Source: Mucilaginibacter flavidus
GTDB taxonomy: Bacteria > Bacteroidota > Bacteroidia > Sphingobacteriales > Sphingobacteriaceae
Direction: 5' to 3'
DNA: 64,000 bases
Assembly: GCF_024055575.1 (NCBI RefSeq)
Contig: NZ_JAMXOE010000025.1
Location: 30,693-94,692, forward strand
The translations under genes were made by a program, and so were the position numbers. Below are positions 52,937 to 61,306 of this stretch, one piece after another. The notes beneath the pieces are model-generated. The model was not told the origin of the DNA, searched no databases, and saw nothing but the letters and a program-made list of their open reading frames with translations. Positions within the stretch are counted from its first letter, which is position 1. Each line of letters opens with the position of its first letter.

Positions 52937-54322
52937 ATGAAATCAAATTTTAAAAGAGCAAGCCTGCTGGTAACCGGACTTTTGGTGGGCGGTAAATTAT
53001 TCGCTCAAAGCCCCGATACTACAAGGGCGACTACAACAGACTATGTTAAACCATTTTCGAGCGAAGATTCGTTCCGCACATGGTCAATAGGAGTTAGCGG
53101 CGGTATATTAAGCCCTTACACTATTATCGGGTCGAACAGGAAACAAGACTTTACGCATCCAAAAGTTGAGTTGGGTTATGGAGCTTACATTAAAAAACAA
53201 ATTACATCTGGTTTTGGCATCCAGGCCGATTTTATGGGCGGCAAGCTTTCGGGCGAAAACAGTCAGGTAGGGCCATTGGGCAATACGTACGATAGCTACA
53301 GCACCAAACTGCATTATGCGTTAAGTTTAAGTGGCAACGTTACAGTCGGTAATATCAGCTGGCGCAACAACAAAAATGCAATCCAGCCATATGTTACCGC
53401 AGGTGTCGGCGCTATGCACTACACGCCGGTAATAACTTCGGGCGGGGTAAGCCAGAATTTTAAAACCGCCGATAACGGTTCGATAAACGAATTGTTTGTG
53501 CCTGTTGGCGTGGGCGTTAAATTGAACGTTGCCCGCGGGGTGAACATTGATTTAGGCTACCAGGTTAATTTTGCTTATTCAGACAATGTTGACGGGTTTA
53601 ACTATGGCTCAAATAACGACAGGTTCTCATATGCACACGCAGGCTTAGAGTTTGCATTAGGCAAATCATCAAAGCCACAACTTGCATCGCATAATCCAGT
53701 TTCTTCAATGAGGACAGAATATTTAACTGAAAATCAGAATACTAAAAACCAGTTGCAGAGCGAGATAGACGCTCAAAAAGCGCAAAACGACCAGTTGAAA
53801 GCAGATTTGGCTACAACTAATGCAAACCTTGCTAAATTCACTACCGACAGCGATGGCGATGGTGTCCCTGACTTTTTTGATAAGTGCCCTAACACTCCAA
53901 CCGGAACAAAGGTTGATGGTGCAGGTTGCCCATTACCGGTCGCCAAGCCCGATGTTAAGGTTTACGTAACCGAAGAAGACAGAAAAGTTGTAAAAGAAGC
54001 TATTAAAAACCTTGAGTTTGATTTTGGTAAAGCAACTATACGTGCACACTCATACCCAAGTTTGGATCGTGTGGCCGATTTGCTGGTAGCTAAAAACTTC
54101 AGCTTAAAATTAGCAGGACACACTGATAATGTAGGTTCGAATGATGCCAATTTAAGGCTGTCGAAAGAACGTGCTGAATCAATCAAATCTTACCTGGTAA
54201 GCAAAGGTGCTAATGCATCACGTATTGAAGCTACCGGCTATGGCGAGACTCAGCCAATTGCAAGCAATAAAACTGCAAAAGGCCGTCAGCAAAACCGCAG
54301 GGTTGAGTTTACATTGTTTTAG
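52937..54322 (+). CDS. OmpA family outer-membrane protein with TSP3 repeat
   Basis: The 461-residue protein has a signal peptide (about 1-23, GGKLFAQ), an eight-stranded-barrel-like N-terminal part to about 245 (alternating strands, G-F-x-Y pattern), a short coiled coil (about 265-298), a calcium-binding TSP3-type repeat (DSDGDGVPDFFDKCPNTPTG, about 301-320) and a C-terminal OmpA peptidoglycan-binding domain (LEFDFGKATIRAHSYPSLD, LAGHTDNVGSNDANLRLSKERAESIKSYL). It ties the outer membrane to peptidoglycan. A strong terminator follows. Confidence 0.95.
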   Translation: MKSNFKRASLLVTGLLVGGKLFAQSPDTTRATTTDYVKPFSSEDSFRTWSIGVSGGILSPYTIIGSNRKQDFTHPKVELGYGAYIKKQITSGFGIQADFMGGKLSGENSQVGPLGNTYDSYSTKLHYALSLSGNVTVGNISWRNNKNAIQPYVTAGVGAMHYTPVITSGGVSQNFKTADNGSINELFVPVGVGVKLNVARGVNIDLGYQVNFAYSDNVDGFNYGSNNDRFSYAHAGLEFALGKSSKPQLASHNPVSSMRTEYLTENQNTKNQLQSEIDAQKAQNDQLKADLATTNANLAKFTTDSDGDGVPDFFDKCPNTPTGTKVDGAGCPLPVAKPDVKVYVTEEDRKVVKEAIKNLEFDFGKATIRAHSYPSLDRVADLLVAKNFSLKLAGHTDNVGSNDANLRLSKERAESIKSYLVSKGANASRIEATGYGETQPIASNKTAKGRQQNRRVEFTLF

Positions 54323-54345
54323 TAATAAAAACTCGATATAAATAG

Positions 54346-54376
54346 AAAGCGCCCGGCTATTGCCGGGCGCTTTTTT
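54346..54376 (+). terminator. Intrinsic terminator after the OmpA-like gene
   Basis: AAAGCGCCCGGC (54346-54357), loop TATT and GCCGGGCGCTTT (54362-54373), then more T. A perfect 12-bp stem with U-tract. Confidence 0.95.
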
Positions 54377-54390
54377 GTAAATTATACCTT

Positions 54391-54427
54391 TTTCATAGCG
54401 ATGGGTTTTAAACCCATCGCTATGAAA
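54391..54427. repeat. 37-bp near-perfect palindrome
   Basis: Arms TTTCATAGCGATGGGTTT (54391-54408) and its exact inverse (54410-54427) flank a single central base. It lies in the same spacer as the OmpA terminator, next to an AATC repeat. It could extrude as a cruciform or be a small palindromic mobile unit. Confidence 0.85.
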
Positions 54428-54476
54428 ATGCCGTTGCACAGGTAATTGGGATGCATTAGTTTATCAGATTTTCAAT

Positions 54477-54511
54477 AATCCTGCAAATCCATACAATCCC
54501 GCAAATCGTGT
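54477..54511. repeat. AATC iterated-word repeat
   Basis: AATCCTGC-AAATCCATAC and AATCCCGC-AAATCGTGTC form two 18-nt units. The end AAATCGTGTC is shared with the copies at 21731 and 54965. It abuts the 3' end of the SRPBCC gene. Confidence 0.75.
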
Positions 54512-54903
54512 CATTCTACCTCAAAAAATTCAGCGAGTGCACCAAAGTAGCTGTTATCCCATCCTTCAGCAAAGTCATTATACTCGGCGGCGGGCAAGTT
54601 GGTGTGTCTTAGCTCAATCGATGTGCCATCTTTATCCGGGTGAAGTTTAATCGTCACAATAGATTCCTCGGGTTGCCCGTCAAAGTACCATTGCTGTACA
54701 ATTTTTTTATTCTCCTCAAATTCAAGATTTTTACCAACAATACTACCTTCCCACATCGAAAATTCAGAACCCGGCTCGGTCGACATTTCTGCGGTTTCGC
54801 CAGTCCATAATTCAATGGTAAGCGGGTTAGTTAAAGCTGTATAAACCTCTTCGGGGGTTGCTGGTAAACGATAATATTTTTTAAAATCAGGCACAATTAA
54901 CAC
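54511..54903 (-). CDS. SRPBCC/AHSA1-domain protein
   Basis: The 130-residue protein is a single START-like domain of the Aha1-C type: YYRLPATPEEVYTALTNPLTIELWTGETAEMSTEPGSEFSMWEGSIVGKNLEFEENKKIVQQW and a C-terminal helix (AEGWDNSYFGALAEFFE). Its ligand is unknown; family members are cavity proteins or Hsp90-related. No ATG is available: GTG at 54903 or 54894 must start it. The GTG at 54894 leaves a cleaner leader because 54903 overlaps a repeat. A perfect minus-strand -7 box lies at 54942-54949. Confidence 0.82.
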   Translation of the reverse strand: MLIVPDFKKYYRLPATPEEVYTALTNPLTIELWTGETAEMSTEPGSEFSMWEGSIVGKNLEFEENKKIVQQWYFDGQPEESIVTIKLHPDKDGTSIELRHTNLPAAEYNDFAEGWDNSYFGALAEFFEVE

Positions 54904-54904
54904 G

Positions 54905-54949
54905 ATTTAATGATTGAAATGATTAACACGATTTAATATCGCAAAGATA
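54905..54949 (-). promoter_or_regulatory. GATT-word repeat and -7 box before the SRPBCC gene
   Basis: CAAAGATA at 54942-54949 gives minus-strand TATCTTTG, a perfect -7 box. Between it and the gene lie inverse AATC words (GATTTAAT, GATTGAAAT, GATTAACAC, GATTTAAT), so the untranslated leader is built from the same repeat family. Confidence 0.45.
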
Positions 54950-54964
54950 TAACACCTGCACGTT

Positions 54965-54999
54965 AATCCTGTAAATCTTACAAATCCTTAAATCGTGTC
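54965..54999. repeat. AATC iterated-word repeat
   Basis: AATCCTGT-AAATCTTAC-AAATCCTT-AAATCGTGTC. It has the same order and same ending as the copy at 54477 and again touches a minus-strand gene end, here the SatP-like gene. Confidence 0.75.
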
Positions 55000-55577
55000 T
55001 ATCCAAGCGGTAAAACCGTCTTGCCGTAAACTTCATTCAAAACATTCGCTATGCCTGCATAAATGGCCGAAGCGCCACAAAATATACCCTCGTAGCCGGC
55101 AAATTTTTCAAAGCTTTCGTTACCCGTAGCATGTTTGGCTGCTAACAAAAAGAACAAAATAACCAAACTTCCGAATACAACCTGCAACGCGCGGTTCAGT
55201 TTCAATGTACCAAAAAACAGGAATAAGGTAAATAGCCCCCACATTACCAGGTATGCGCACATCGCGCTTTCCGCTGGTTTCGCAGCCCACCCAAATTTAG
55301 GGATCACGATTAGACCCACCAGCGACAGCCAGAAAAAGCCATATGATGTAAATGCGGTAAGTCCGAAAGTGTTGTTCTTTTTTGCCTCAATAATGCCGGC
55401 AATAACCTGGGCAAGGCCGCCATAAAAAATACCCATAGCAAGTATCATCGAATTCATTTCGAAGAAGCCAGCGTTGTGAAGGTTAAGTAAAACGGTGGTC
55501 ATGCCAAAGGCGCACAGACCGAGCGGGGCGGGGTTGGCAATGCCGTCCTTAACCGCAACTGGAGTTGTAGGGATCAT
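54999..55577 (-). CDS. satP: GPR1/FUN34/YaaH family acetate/succinate transporter
   Basis: The 192-residue membrane protein has six spans and the family signature NPAPLGLCAFGMTTVLLNLHNAGFF near the N-terminus, then GIFYGGLAQVIAGIIEAKKNNTFG. Members form hexameric channels that carry acetate or succinate with protons. It has no linked acs or ack-pta gene. It is divergent from gpmA; about 107 bases separate the starts. Confidence 0.95.
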   Translation of the reverse strand: MIPTTPVAVKDGIANPAPLGLCAFGMTTVLLNLHNAGFFEMNSMILAMGIFYGGLAQVIAGIIEAKKNNTFGLTAFTSYGFFWLSLVGLIVIPKFGWAAKPAESAMCAYLVMWGLFTLFLFFGTLKLNRALQVVFGSLVILFFLLAAKHATGNESFEKFAGYEGIFCGASAIYAGIANVLNEVYGKTVLPLG

Positions 55578-55684
55578 AGTTTAAAGGTTTTTTTGTTGGT
55601 TTTCAATGCAATTTAACTGTTCCTGATACATTTACCAATTTTTTCTGCAAACTGATGAGTAACTTTATGGTTAACCACATAACC

Positions 55685-56374
55685 ATGCAAAAAATAGTAC
55701 TGCTGCGCCACGGCGAAAGCGTTTGGAATAAAGAGAACCGTTTTACCGGCTGGACTGATGTTGACCTGTCCGAAGAAGGCTTTAAACAGGCCAAACGGGC
55801 CGGAGAAATTTTGAAAGCACAAGGTTATAATTTTGATGTGGGGTTTACTTCGCTTCTCAAACGCTCTATAAAAACCTTGCACATTGTACTGGAAGAATTG
55901 GACCATTTATGGATACCCGTCCAAAAATCGTGGCGTTTAAATGAGCGTTTTTACGGGGCCTTACAGGGACTGAATAAAGATGAAACTATAGCCAAATACG
56001 GCCCCGAACTTGTTCAAAAATGGCGCCGGGATCCGCACGAACTGCCGCCTGCCATTACTAAAGATGATGGCCGTTATCCCGGTAAAGACCTGCGCTACAA
56101 AGCTCTTACCGAACGTGAGCTGCCGTTAACCGAAAACCTGAGCCAGACCATGGACAGGGTTTTGCCTTTTTGGAACGAGTTTATTATACCAGCCATTCGC
56201 AAGAATCAAAAAGTGATTGTTTGCGCACACGGCAACAGTTTGCGGGCATTGATACAATTTATCGACCACCTGACCGATGAAGAAGTCACCCAGCTTGATT
56301 TACCTACCGGCGTGCCGTTGGTGTATGAGTTGGATGAGGGATTAAACAGGATAAGGCATTATAATTTGGAATGA
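55685..56374 (+). CDS. gpmA: 2,3-bisphosphoglycerate-dependent phosphoglycerate mutase
   Basis: The ATG at 55685 gives the standard N-terminus MQKIVLLRHGESVWNKENRFTGW and 229 residues; an earlier in-frame ATG at 55655 only adds residues without family match. His9 in RHGES is the phosphorylated residue; the second histidine lies in VIVCAHGNSLRAL. SLLKRSIKTLHIVLEELD and RLNERFYGALQGLNK are conserved. It interconverts 3- and 2-phosphoglycerate in glycolysis. Confidence 0.97.
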   Translation: MQKIVLLRHGESVWNKENRFTGWTDVDLSEEGFKQAKRAGEILKAQGYNFDVGFTSLLKRSIKTLHIVLEELDHLWIPVQKSWRLNERFYGALQGLNKDETIAKYGPELVQKWRRDPHELPPAITKDDGRYPGKDLRYKALTERELPLTENLSQTMDRVLPFWNEFIIPAIRKNQKVIVCAHGNSLRALIQFIDHLTDEEVTQLDLPTGVPLVYELDEGLNRIRHYNLE

Positions 56375-56392
56375 GATAAATTATTTTATTTC

Positions 56393-56400
56393 TACATTTG
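56393..56400 (+). promoter_or_regulatory. -7 promoter box before the 56412 gene
   Basis: TACATTTG matches TAnnTTTG exactly, 11 bases before the ATG. A TTTG lies at 56365-56368, 24 bases upstream, slightly far for a -33 element. Confidence 0.45.
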
Positions 56401-56411
56401 GTAAACCTGTC

Positions 56412-56897
56412 ATGTCAATGGAGTTCAAAGTCAGCAATTTAATTTATGGGTATATTTTATTGATTGCTTTAGCAGTTTGTGTATCGGTATCTCATTTTGT
56501 GCTGCCATTAACAACCCCGCACCCAATATGGAATTACCTGGTTGTTGGACTTCTTCTTTTTGTCGTTTTCAGTTCCTCATGGTTTAAAAAAAATCTTATT
56601 TTAAAGTTGACCAATAAACCCGTATTAATTATAAATGAAGACTTCGTTTTTGACATCGCATCAAACAGAAAATATGACTGGGATGATATAAAAGAGATTT
56701 ACGGCGAAAATTCAAGTATTTATATTGTGCTTTATCAGCCCGAAAAGTATAAACAAAAGCCTTCCAATGGTTTGGAAAGGTGGAATGCGAAAATCGACAA
56801 AAATCCATCGTTTACAATTAACACTGGTTTTGTAAGTGCCCGGATTAATACTTTGCTTGAAGTTTTGGACGAATACAGCATTAAAGCTGCAAAATAA
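56412..56897 (+). CDS. Unknown two-TM membrane protein with a PH-like C-terminal domain
   Basis: The 161-residue protein has membrane segments at about 10-32 and 40-56, then a soluble domain with LKLTNKPVLIINEDFVFDIASNRKYDWDDIKEIYG. That arrangement resembles STM3941/PH-domain-like bacterial membrane proteins of unknown role. ATGs at 56412 and 56418 are both possible. It lies 37 nt after gpmA on the same strand, with its own -7 box, so it is probably transcribed separately as well as by read-through. Confidence 0.7.
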   Translation: MSMEFKVSNLIYGYILLIALAVCVSVSHFVLPLTTPHPIWNYLVVGLLLFVVFSSSWFKKNLILKLTNKPVLIINEDFVFDIASNRKYDWDDIKEIYGENSSIYIVLYQPEKYKQKPSNGLERWNAKIDKNPSFTINTGFVSARINTLLEVLDEYSIKAAK

Positions 56898-56927
56898 CTT
56901 AGAATTTAAAGTCTCTTTAAATTTATC

Positions 56928-57767
56928 TTACTTAAACAATTTATTAAAATCCCCATAAGGTACTGTGCCATTTGCAAAAGTAAAGGTGCCTTTGCCGGCA
57001 ACTTCCTGTGCGGCCTGCATAAAAGCGCCATAAGCCGCGCGGGCAAATGACGACCCAAGGCTTATTCGTTTTACCCCAAGCTCAGCAAGTCCCTCGACCG
57101 TAAAGTCTGACGAACCGAGGCCCATAACAACCGAAATAGGTTTTGGCGATACCGCACCGACTACGGCTTTAATATCGGCAACCGTTTTTAAACCGGGGGC
57201 AAACAAAACATCGGCGCCTGCATCGGCGAAAGCCACAAGGCGGCGTATGGTACTTTTTAAATCAGGCCGTCCGTGAATCAGGTTTTCGGCACGTGCTGTA
57301 AGCGTAAAGTGGAAAGGCAGGCTTCTCGCTGCTTCAACTGCAGCTCTAACCCGTTCTAAGGCTAAATCAAAGGGAATAATCGGGTTTTCCGGTTTTCCGG
57401 TAGAGTCCTCGATAGAACCACCGACAAGCCCGGCACTGGCAGCCAGTAAAATGGTTTCCGCGCATGTTTCGGGCGATTCCCCGTAACCATTCTCTAAATC
57501 CGCCGAAATCGGCAGATTAGTTGCCATAACAATATCGTGTGCATTTTTTAGCGTTTCCGTAAGGCTTACCGCACAAAGGCCGTCAGGCTTGGCTAAAGAA
57601 TAGGCGAGGCCCGCGCTTGTGGTGGCCAGGGCCTCGAAACCTAGACTTTCTAAAATTTTAGCCGAGCCGGCATCCCATGGGTTAGGGATTACAAAAATAC
57701 CTTCGCGCTGGTGTAGAGCTTTTAATTTTTCGGCTTTGGCTGCTTGTAATGGGTGAGATGATTGCAT
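56928..57767 (-). CDS. Isocitrate lyase/PEP mutase superfamily protein
   Basis: The 279-residue protein has the PEP mutase-like barrel: NPWDAGSAKILESLGFEALATTSAGLAYSLAKPDG (substrate loop), LPISADLENGYGESPE (metal-binding Asp and Glu) and EDSTGKPENP. The isocitrate lyase KKCGH motif is absent, so cleavage of isocitrate is unlikely. Closest in style are oxaloacetate decarboxylase-, carboxyphosphonoenolpyruvate- or 2-methylisocitrate-type proteins. The substrate is not known. It is convergent with the 56412 gene and stands alone. Confidence 0.9.
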   Translation of the reverse strand: MQSSHPLQAAKAEKLKALHQREGIFVIPNPWDAGSAKILESLGFEALATTSAGLAYSLAKPDGLCAVSLTETLKNAHDIVMATNLPISADLENGYGESPETCAETILLAASAGLVGGSIEDSTGKPENPIIPFDLALERVRAAVEAARSLPFHFTLTARAENLIHGRPDLKSTIRRLVAFADAGADVLFAPGLKTVADIKAVVGAVSPKPISVVMGLGSSDFTVEGLAELGVKRISLGSSFARAAYGAFMQAAQEVAGKGTFTFANGTVPYGDFNKLFK

Positions 57768-57819
57768 ATTTATTAAGGTAGATGTTGTTTGTAAGCTATT
57801 GATTTTTTTAAAAACAAGT

Positions 57820-58695
57820 TTAGTGCGATAATACGTGTCGTTTAATTAACCCGCCTTTAACTTCTGATACTGAATGTGTTATAATGAATGCGTTAGGATC
57901 AACCTGTTGAACTGTATTTACAAGGCGCGACACATCAAGTCTTGTTATCACAACATATAAAATGTCGATATCCTTATCTTCAATCGCGTTCCTGCCATAG
58001 CCGCGTTCTCCTTTATAAACGGTTACTCCCCTGTGTAATTGCCGGATAATTACATTTTTTATCAATTCGCTTTTGTGCGAAATAATGGTGACTGCCGTGT
58101 ATTCATCAAAGCCTTGCACAATATAATTAATCATTTGCGACGCGGAGAGATAGGTGAGGATGGAATATAACGCCGAGTGTATCCCCAAAAAAAATGCCGC
58201 TACACCAAATATTAATATATTGATAACCAGGATAATTTGCCCTACGGAGAGGAATGATTTAGGGTTGATATAAACCGCCAGCAATTCTGTGCCATCAATA
58301 ACGCACCCACCCCGCATTGCTAAACCTATCCCTGTGCCCAGGAAAAAGCCGCCAAAAACTGCGGTAAGCAGCTTGTCATCAGTAACAATTGGAAACTTAA
58401 AAAGATATAGAACAATTGAGAGCAGACAGATAGCTATTAATGTTTTAATAGCGTAAAGCTTATTGATCCGTTTAAAGCCGAGCCAAATAAATGGCAGGTT
58501 TATCACAATAATTAAAACAGATATCGGCGCACCGGTTGTTGAACTGACTAACAGTGATATACCCGTTACCCCGCCATCAATAAAGTGATTAGGGATTAAA
58601 AAACCTTTTAACCCGAAGGCAGCACTAAATATGCCGGCAATTATCAGCAGCACATTAGCAATTTCTTTTCGGGTGTTTACTTTGGTTCTTTTCAT
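57820..58695 (-). CDS. YitT family membrane protein (DUF161/DUF2179)
   Basis: The 291-residue protein has five or six membrane spans (about 10-175) typical of YitT, with GFLIPNHFIDGGVTGISLLVS and GIGLAMRGGCVIDGTELLAVYINPK. A C-terminal soluble DUF2179 domain follows (about 205-285, GVTVYKGERGYGRNAIEDKDIDILYVVITRLDVSRLV). The function of the family is not settled. It stands alone, 52 bases before the PEP mutase-like gene's start in transcription order, so both may share a transcript. Confidence 0.92.
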   Translation of the reverse strand: MKRTKVNTRKEIANVLLIIAGIFSAAFGLKGFLIPNHFIDGGVTGISLLVSSTTGAPISVLIIVINLPFIWLGFKRINKLYAIKTLIAICLLSIVLYLFKFPIVTDDKLLTAVFGGFFLGTGIGLAMRGGCVIDGTELLAVYINPKSFLSVGQIILVINILIFGVAAFFLGIHSALYSILTYLSASQMINYIVQGFDEYTAVTIISHKSELIKNVIIRQLHRGVTVYKGERGYGRNAIEDKDIDILYVVITRLDVSRLVNTVQQVDPNAFIITHSVSEVKGGLIKRHVLSH

Positions 58696-58787
58696 ATATT
58701 GGCATTAGGATGTTTAAAAGTATCAAATTTTTAAATGCAAGGCTTTTTGTTATGCACAATTTAAGCCTTGCATATTAATAATTACAT

Positions 58788-59288
58788 TTAAATGCTTTTC
58801 TGAACCTCCAAAACAGGGAGCCGGTTGTTAATACTGGCTTTTATCATTTCTTCCCATTGAGCGGCTATCCGGGTTGCTTTCTTCAAATTGCCTTCATTAT
58901 CAACATATTGTTTATAAAAAGTAATGTAATGAATGGGGTGCTTATTTTTATCCCATAGTACTAATTGAAGAAGTTGAATTGAACTACCTTGCCTTTTTTC
59001 GTCAATAGTGCAGTCGCTTATATTTTTCAAGTCGATTAATTCTGAAGAATAATCCAGGAGGTTAACTTTTATAATTACTTTTTTCAACTGGTCAATAACA
59101 ATAGCAAAGGAATCAAGCTTGTCAATAACCCGGAATGTCAGGCCATGTTGTTGTTCGAGCAAATGGAGCTCATGTGTTATTCTTCTTTTCTTTTTGTTGC
59201 GCGAACTTCTGACAGCCAGGTACACGGGAATAAATATAATAAGGAATAAAATAGCCGCAATAAGGCCATTCTCTATGGTATTGCTCAT
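58788..59288 (-). CDS. Unknown 166-residue protein with an N-terminal membrane anchor
   Basis: One membrane segment (about 8-27) is followed by a basic stretch (RSSRNKKKRR) that places the rest in the cytosol. The soluble part has helical and strand segments (LLEQQHGLTFRVIDKLDSFAIVIDQLKKVIIKVNLLDYSSELIDLKNISDCTI), a PH-like pattern. No family was recognised. It is flanked by single-gene units. A short gene of unclear status lies upstream at 59360. Confidence 0.7.
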   Translation of the reverse strand: MSNTIENGLIAAILFLIIFIPVYLAVRSSRNKKKRRITHELHLLEQQHGLTFRVIDKLDSFAIVIDQLKKVIIKVNLLDYSSELIDLKNISDCTIDEKRQGSSIQLLQLVLWDKNKHPIHYITFYKQYVDNEGNLKKATRIAAQWEEMIKASINNRLPVLEVQKSI

Positions 59289-59359
59289 TTTTAAAATTTT
59301 AAGATGGAAAAATTGGGCGTAGTTACGCCCTGCTATGTTTGAGAAATTAACGTAGCACC

Positions 59360-59710
59360 TTATCTGAAAAAATGAAATGGGAATAACAGCAATTGTAAAA
59401 ACTCCTGCCGGTGAATTACGTGCTGCTTGTCTAAAATAAATAAGTTACGGCAGACTTTGGCGAAGCGGCACTGCGAAAAATCAAGATTACCAACCCACAG
59501 TGGTTTAACAAAACTGTGTACAACATAGGCACCAATACTTTCGGCATGCAGGTTTTTTACAAGGGGCAATGACTGCGCCTGTTTTTTGATACCCGACTGG
59601 TAACTGCCGGTTAAAGCAGTGCCATTAAACTCGCTTAAGTTGTAAGCACCAGGGTTAAGTACTGCAAGTATAAGAAGGGGTAAAAATAGCTTCAGCAGTA
59701 CTTTTTGCAT
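59360..59710 (-). CDS. Possible small exported protein
   Basis: From ATG 59710 the frame gives 116 residues with a signal-like N-terminus (MQKVLLKLFLPLLILAVLNPG), then LSEFNGTALTGSYQSGIKKQAQSLPLVKNLHAE and a Phe/Leu-rich basic tail. It has two central cysteines (SQCRFAKVCR). I know no family. TACCTTTG (minus, 59715-59722), a perfect -7 box, ends 4 nt before the ATG, the same unusual distance as in the Crp-type gene. Coding status is plausible but not certain. Confidence 0.5.
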   Translation of the reverse strand: MQKVLLKLFLPLLILAVLNPGAYNLSEFNGTALTGSYQSGIKKQAQSLPLVKNLHAESIGAYVVHSFVKPLWVGNLDFSQCRFAKVCRNLFILDKQHVIHRQEFLQLLLFPFHFFR

Positions 59711-59852
59711 GCTCCAAAGGTAGGGGTTATTATACATGTTGTGGTATAAATGGCGCTTTTATTGCATACAGTGGTGTTTTTTTATAATTACTTGTCACAA
59801 TATCCCCCTTATGTTGTCATGCAAGGCACCCGCGTAAATCTAATTACCACCG

Positions 59853-59860
59853 TATGTTTG
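59853..59860 (+). promoter_or_regulatory. -7 promoter box before the SRPBCC-DoxX cluster
   Basis: TATGTTTG matches TAnnTTTG exactly, 54 bases before the ATG at 59915. No -33 TTTG is visible at normal spacing. Confidence 0.4.
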
Positions 59861-59914
59861 TATTGTTCAATCAAACAAAATATTAACAGGTAAATCACAC
59901 TAAAGAATATTACT

Positions 59915-60448
59915 ATGAGCATTTTAACTTCAGTTTTGGGCGTAATAGCGGGGATAGTTATCCTTGTTTTGCTGGCGGCTTTGTTTGTGAAAAAAGAATA
60001 TACAGTGCAAAGCCAGTTAACTATCGACAAAAACAGCCGGGTGGTATTTGATTATATCAAATACATTAAAAACCAGGCCTATTACAACAAATGGGTAATG
60101 ATAGACCCTAATGCAAAAATGGATTACAGCGGTACCGATGGCACTGTGGGCTTCACGTCGGCTTGGGACAGTGAAAACAAAAATGTAGGCAAAGGCGTGC
60201 AGGAAGTCAGGAAAATACTTGATGGCGAGCGCATAGATTGCGAAATACGGTTTGAAAGGCCATTTAAAAACGTGGCACAAACCTTTATGGAGGTAACGCC
60301 AATATCAGAGAGTACTACAAATGTACAATGGGGAATGCTGGGTAAAAATCCATACCCGTTTAATTTAATGAATTTGTTTATACCCGGCATGCTCGAAAAA
60401 GATTTGGATACAAGCCTGGGGACTCTAAGAAATAACCTTGAGAAATAA
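59915..60448 (+). CDS. SRPBCC (polyketide cyclase-like) protein with a membrane anchor
   Basis: The 177-residue protein has one N-terminal membrane span (about 6-26), then a START-like domain (VQSQLTIDKNSRVVFDYIKYIKNQAYYNKWVMIDPNAKMDYSGTDGTVGFTSAWDSENKNVGKG). The ligand is unknown. It is the first gene of a same-strand series: lipocalin-like, DoxX, DinB, DoxX, MATE. The gap to the next gene is 14 nt, so co-transcription is likely. Confidence 0.87.
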   Translation: MSILTSVLGVIAGIVILVLLAALFVKKEYTVQSQLTIDKNSRVVFDYIKYIKNQAYYNKWVMIDPNAKMDYSGTDGTVGFTSAWDSENKNVGKGVQEVRKILDGERIDCEIRFERPFKNVAQTFMEVTPISESTTNVQWGMLGKNPYPFNLMNLFIPGMLEKDLDTSLGTLRNNLEK

Positions 60449-60462
60449 AATAACCGGACGAA

Positions 60463-60885
60463 ATGATTATTAACAGAAAGCCAAAACCTAGCCCTGAACT
60501 CCAAAAACTCGACAAGTTGGTGGGGATATGGAATGTATCGGGCGAGGTATGCGGGCAGGTGAGTTATAGCTGGATGGAAGGAGGCTTTTTTTTGGTGCAA
60601 TATATTGATATTGAGGGAGCGAAAGGGCTGGAATTTATAGGGTATGACGAGGACAGCGGTAAACTAAAATCGCACTATTTTGATGGTGATGGCAAGGTGC
60701 TGGAGTATACGTATACTTTAAACAGTATCGACCACATAATAAACATAGATACGCCCGATATAACAGGAAAATTTGAAGGGCATTACAGCAATAATGGCAA
60801 CACCATAACCGGCAGCTGGCATTGGGAACAAAACGGCGAGGAAATGGGATACAAAGCAATATACAATCGTTTAAACTTAAGTTAA
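60463..60885 (+). CDS. Lipocalin-like/DUF1579-type protein
   Basis: The 140-residue cytosolic protein has the pattern LDKLVGIWNVSGEV...YSWMEGGFFLVQYIDIEG..GLEFIGYDEDSGKLKSHYFDGDGKVLEYTYTL, ending in ITGSWHWEQNG, as in small lipocalin-like or DUF1579 beta barrels. Its ligand is unknown. It starts 14 nt after the SRPBCC gene and ends 30 nt before the first DoxX gene. Confidence 0.75.
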   Translation: MIINRKPKPSPELQKLDKLVGIWNVSGEVCGQVSYSWMEGGFFLVQYIDIEGAKGLEFIGYDEDSGKLKSHYFDGDGKVLEYTYTLNSIDHIINIDTPDITGKFEGHYSNNGNTITGSWHWEQNGEEMGYKAIYNRLNLS

Positions 60886-60915
60886 TCAATTAATAAACAA
60901 TAAACCTTTACTAAA

Positions 60916-61296
60916 ATGAAACCAAAAACTATTAAAATAACCTATTGGTGCCTGATTGTATTATTTTCATTAGCCATGCTGGGCGATGCTGTTGGCGGCA
61001 TAACCAAACAACAAGCAGGAATAGATGTGCTGAACCATTTAGGTTATCCTATTTACATAATGCCTTTTTTGGGATATCTGAAGGTACTGGGCGTAATTGC
61101 TTTGCTGCAAACTAAATTCCGCAATTTGAAGGAATGGGCTTTTGCGGGTTTTGCGTTCAACTTTATCGGTGCCGCAGTTTCACGGGCTGCCATGGGTGAC
61201 GGGGCCGGAATGGTAGCCATGCCTTTGGTAATGCTGGCGGTGTTGTTTGTAACCTATTGGTTTTGGCGTAAATATGATGTACTTAACAACATCTAA
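60916..61296 (+). CDS. DoxX-like family membrane protein (copy A)
   Basis: The 126-residue protein has four membrane segments and the DoxX-like blocks NHLGYPIYIMPFLGYLKVLGVIALL and FRNLKEWAFAGFAFNFIGAAVS. DoxX-type proteins are linked to quinone- or thiol-dependent redox processes, but the small forms have no known reaction. It is a clear paralogue of the gene at 62012. The DinB gene begins 10 nt later. Confidence 0.88.
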   Translation: MKPKTIKITYWCLIVLFSLAMLGDAVGGITKQQAGIDVLNHLGYPIYIMPFLGYLKVLGVIALLQTKFRNLKEWAFAGFAFNFIGAAVSRAAMGDGAGMVAMPLVMLAVLFVTYWFWRKYDVLNNI

Positions 61297-61306
61297 ATAA
61301 AAAAAC

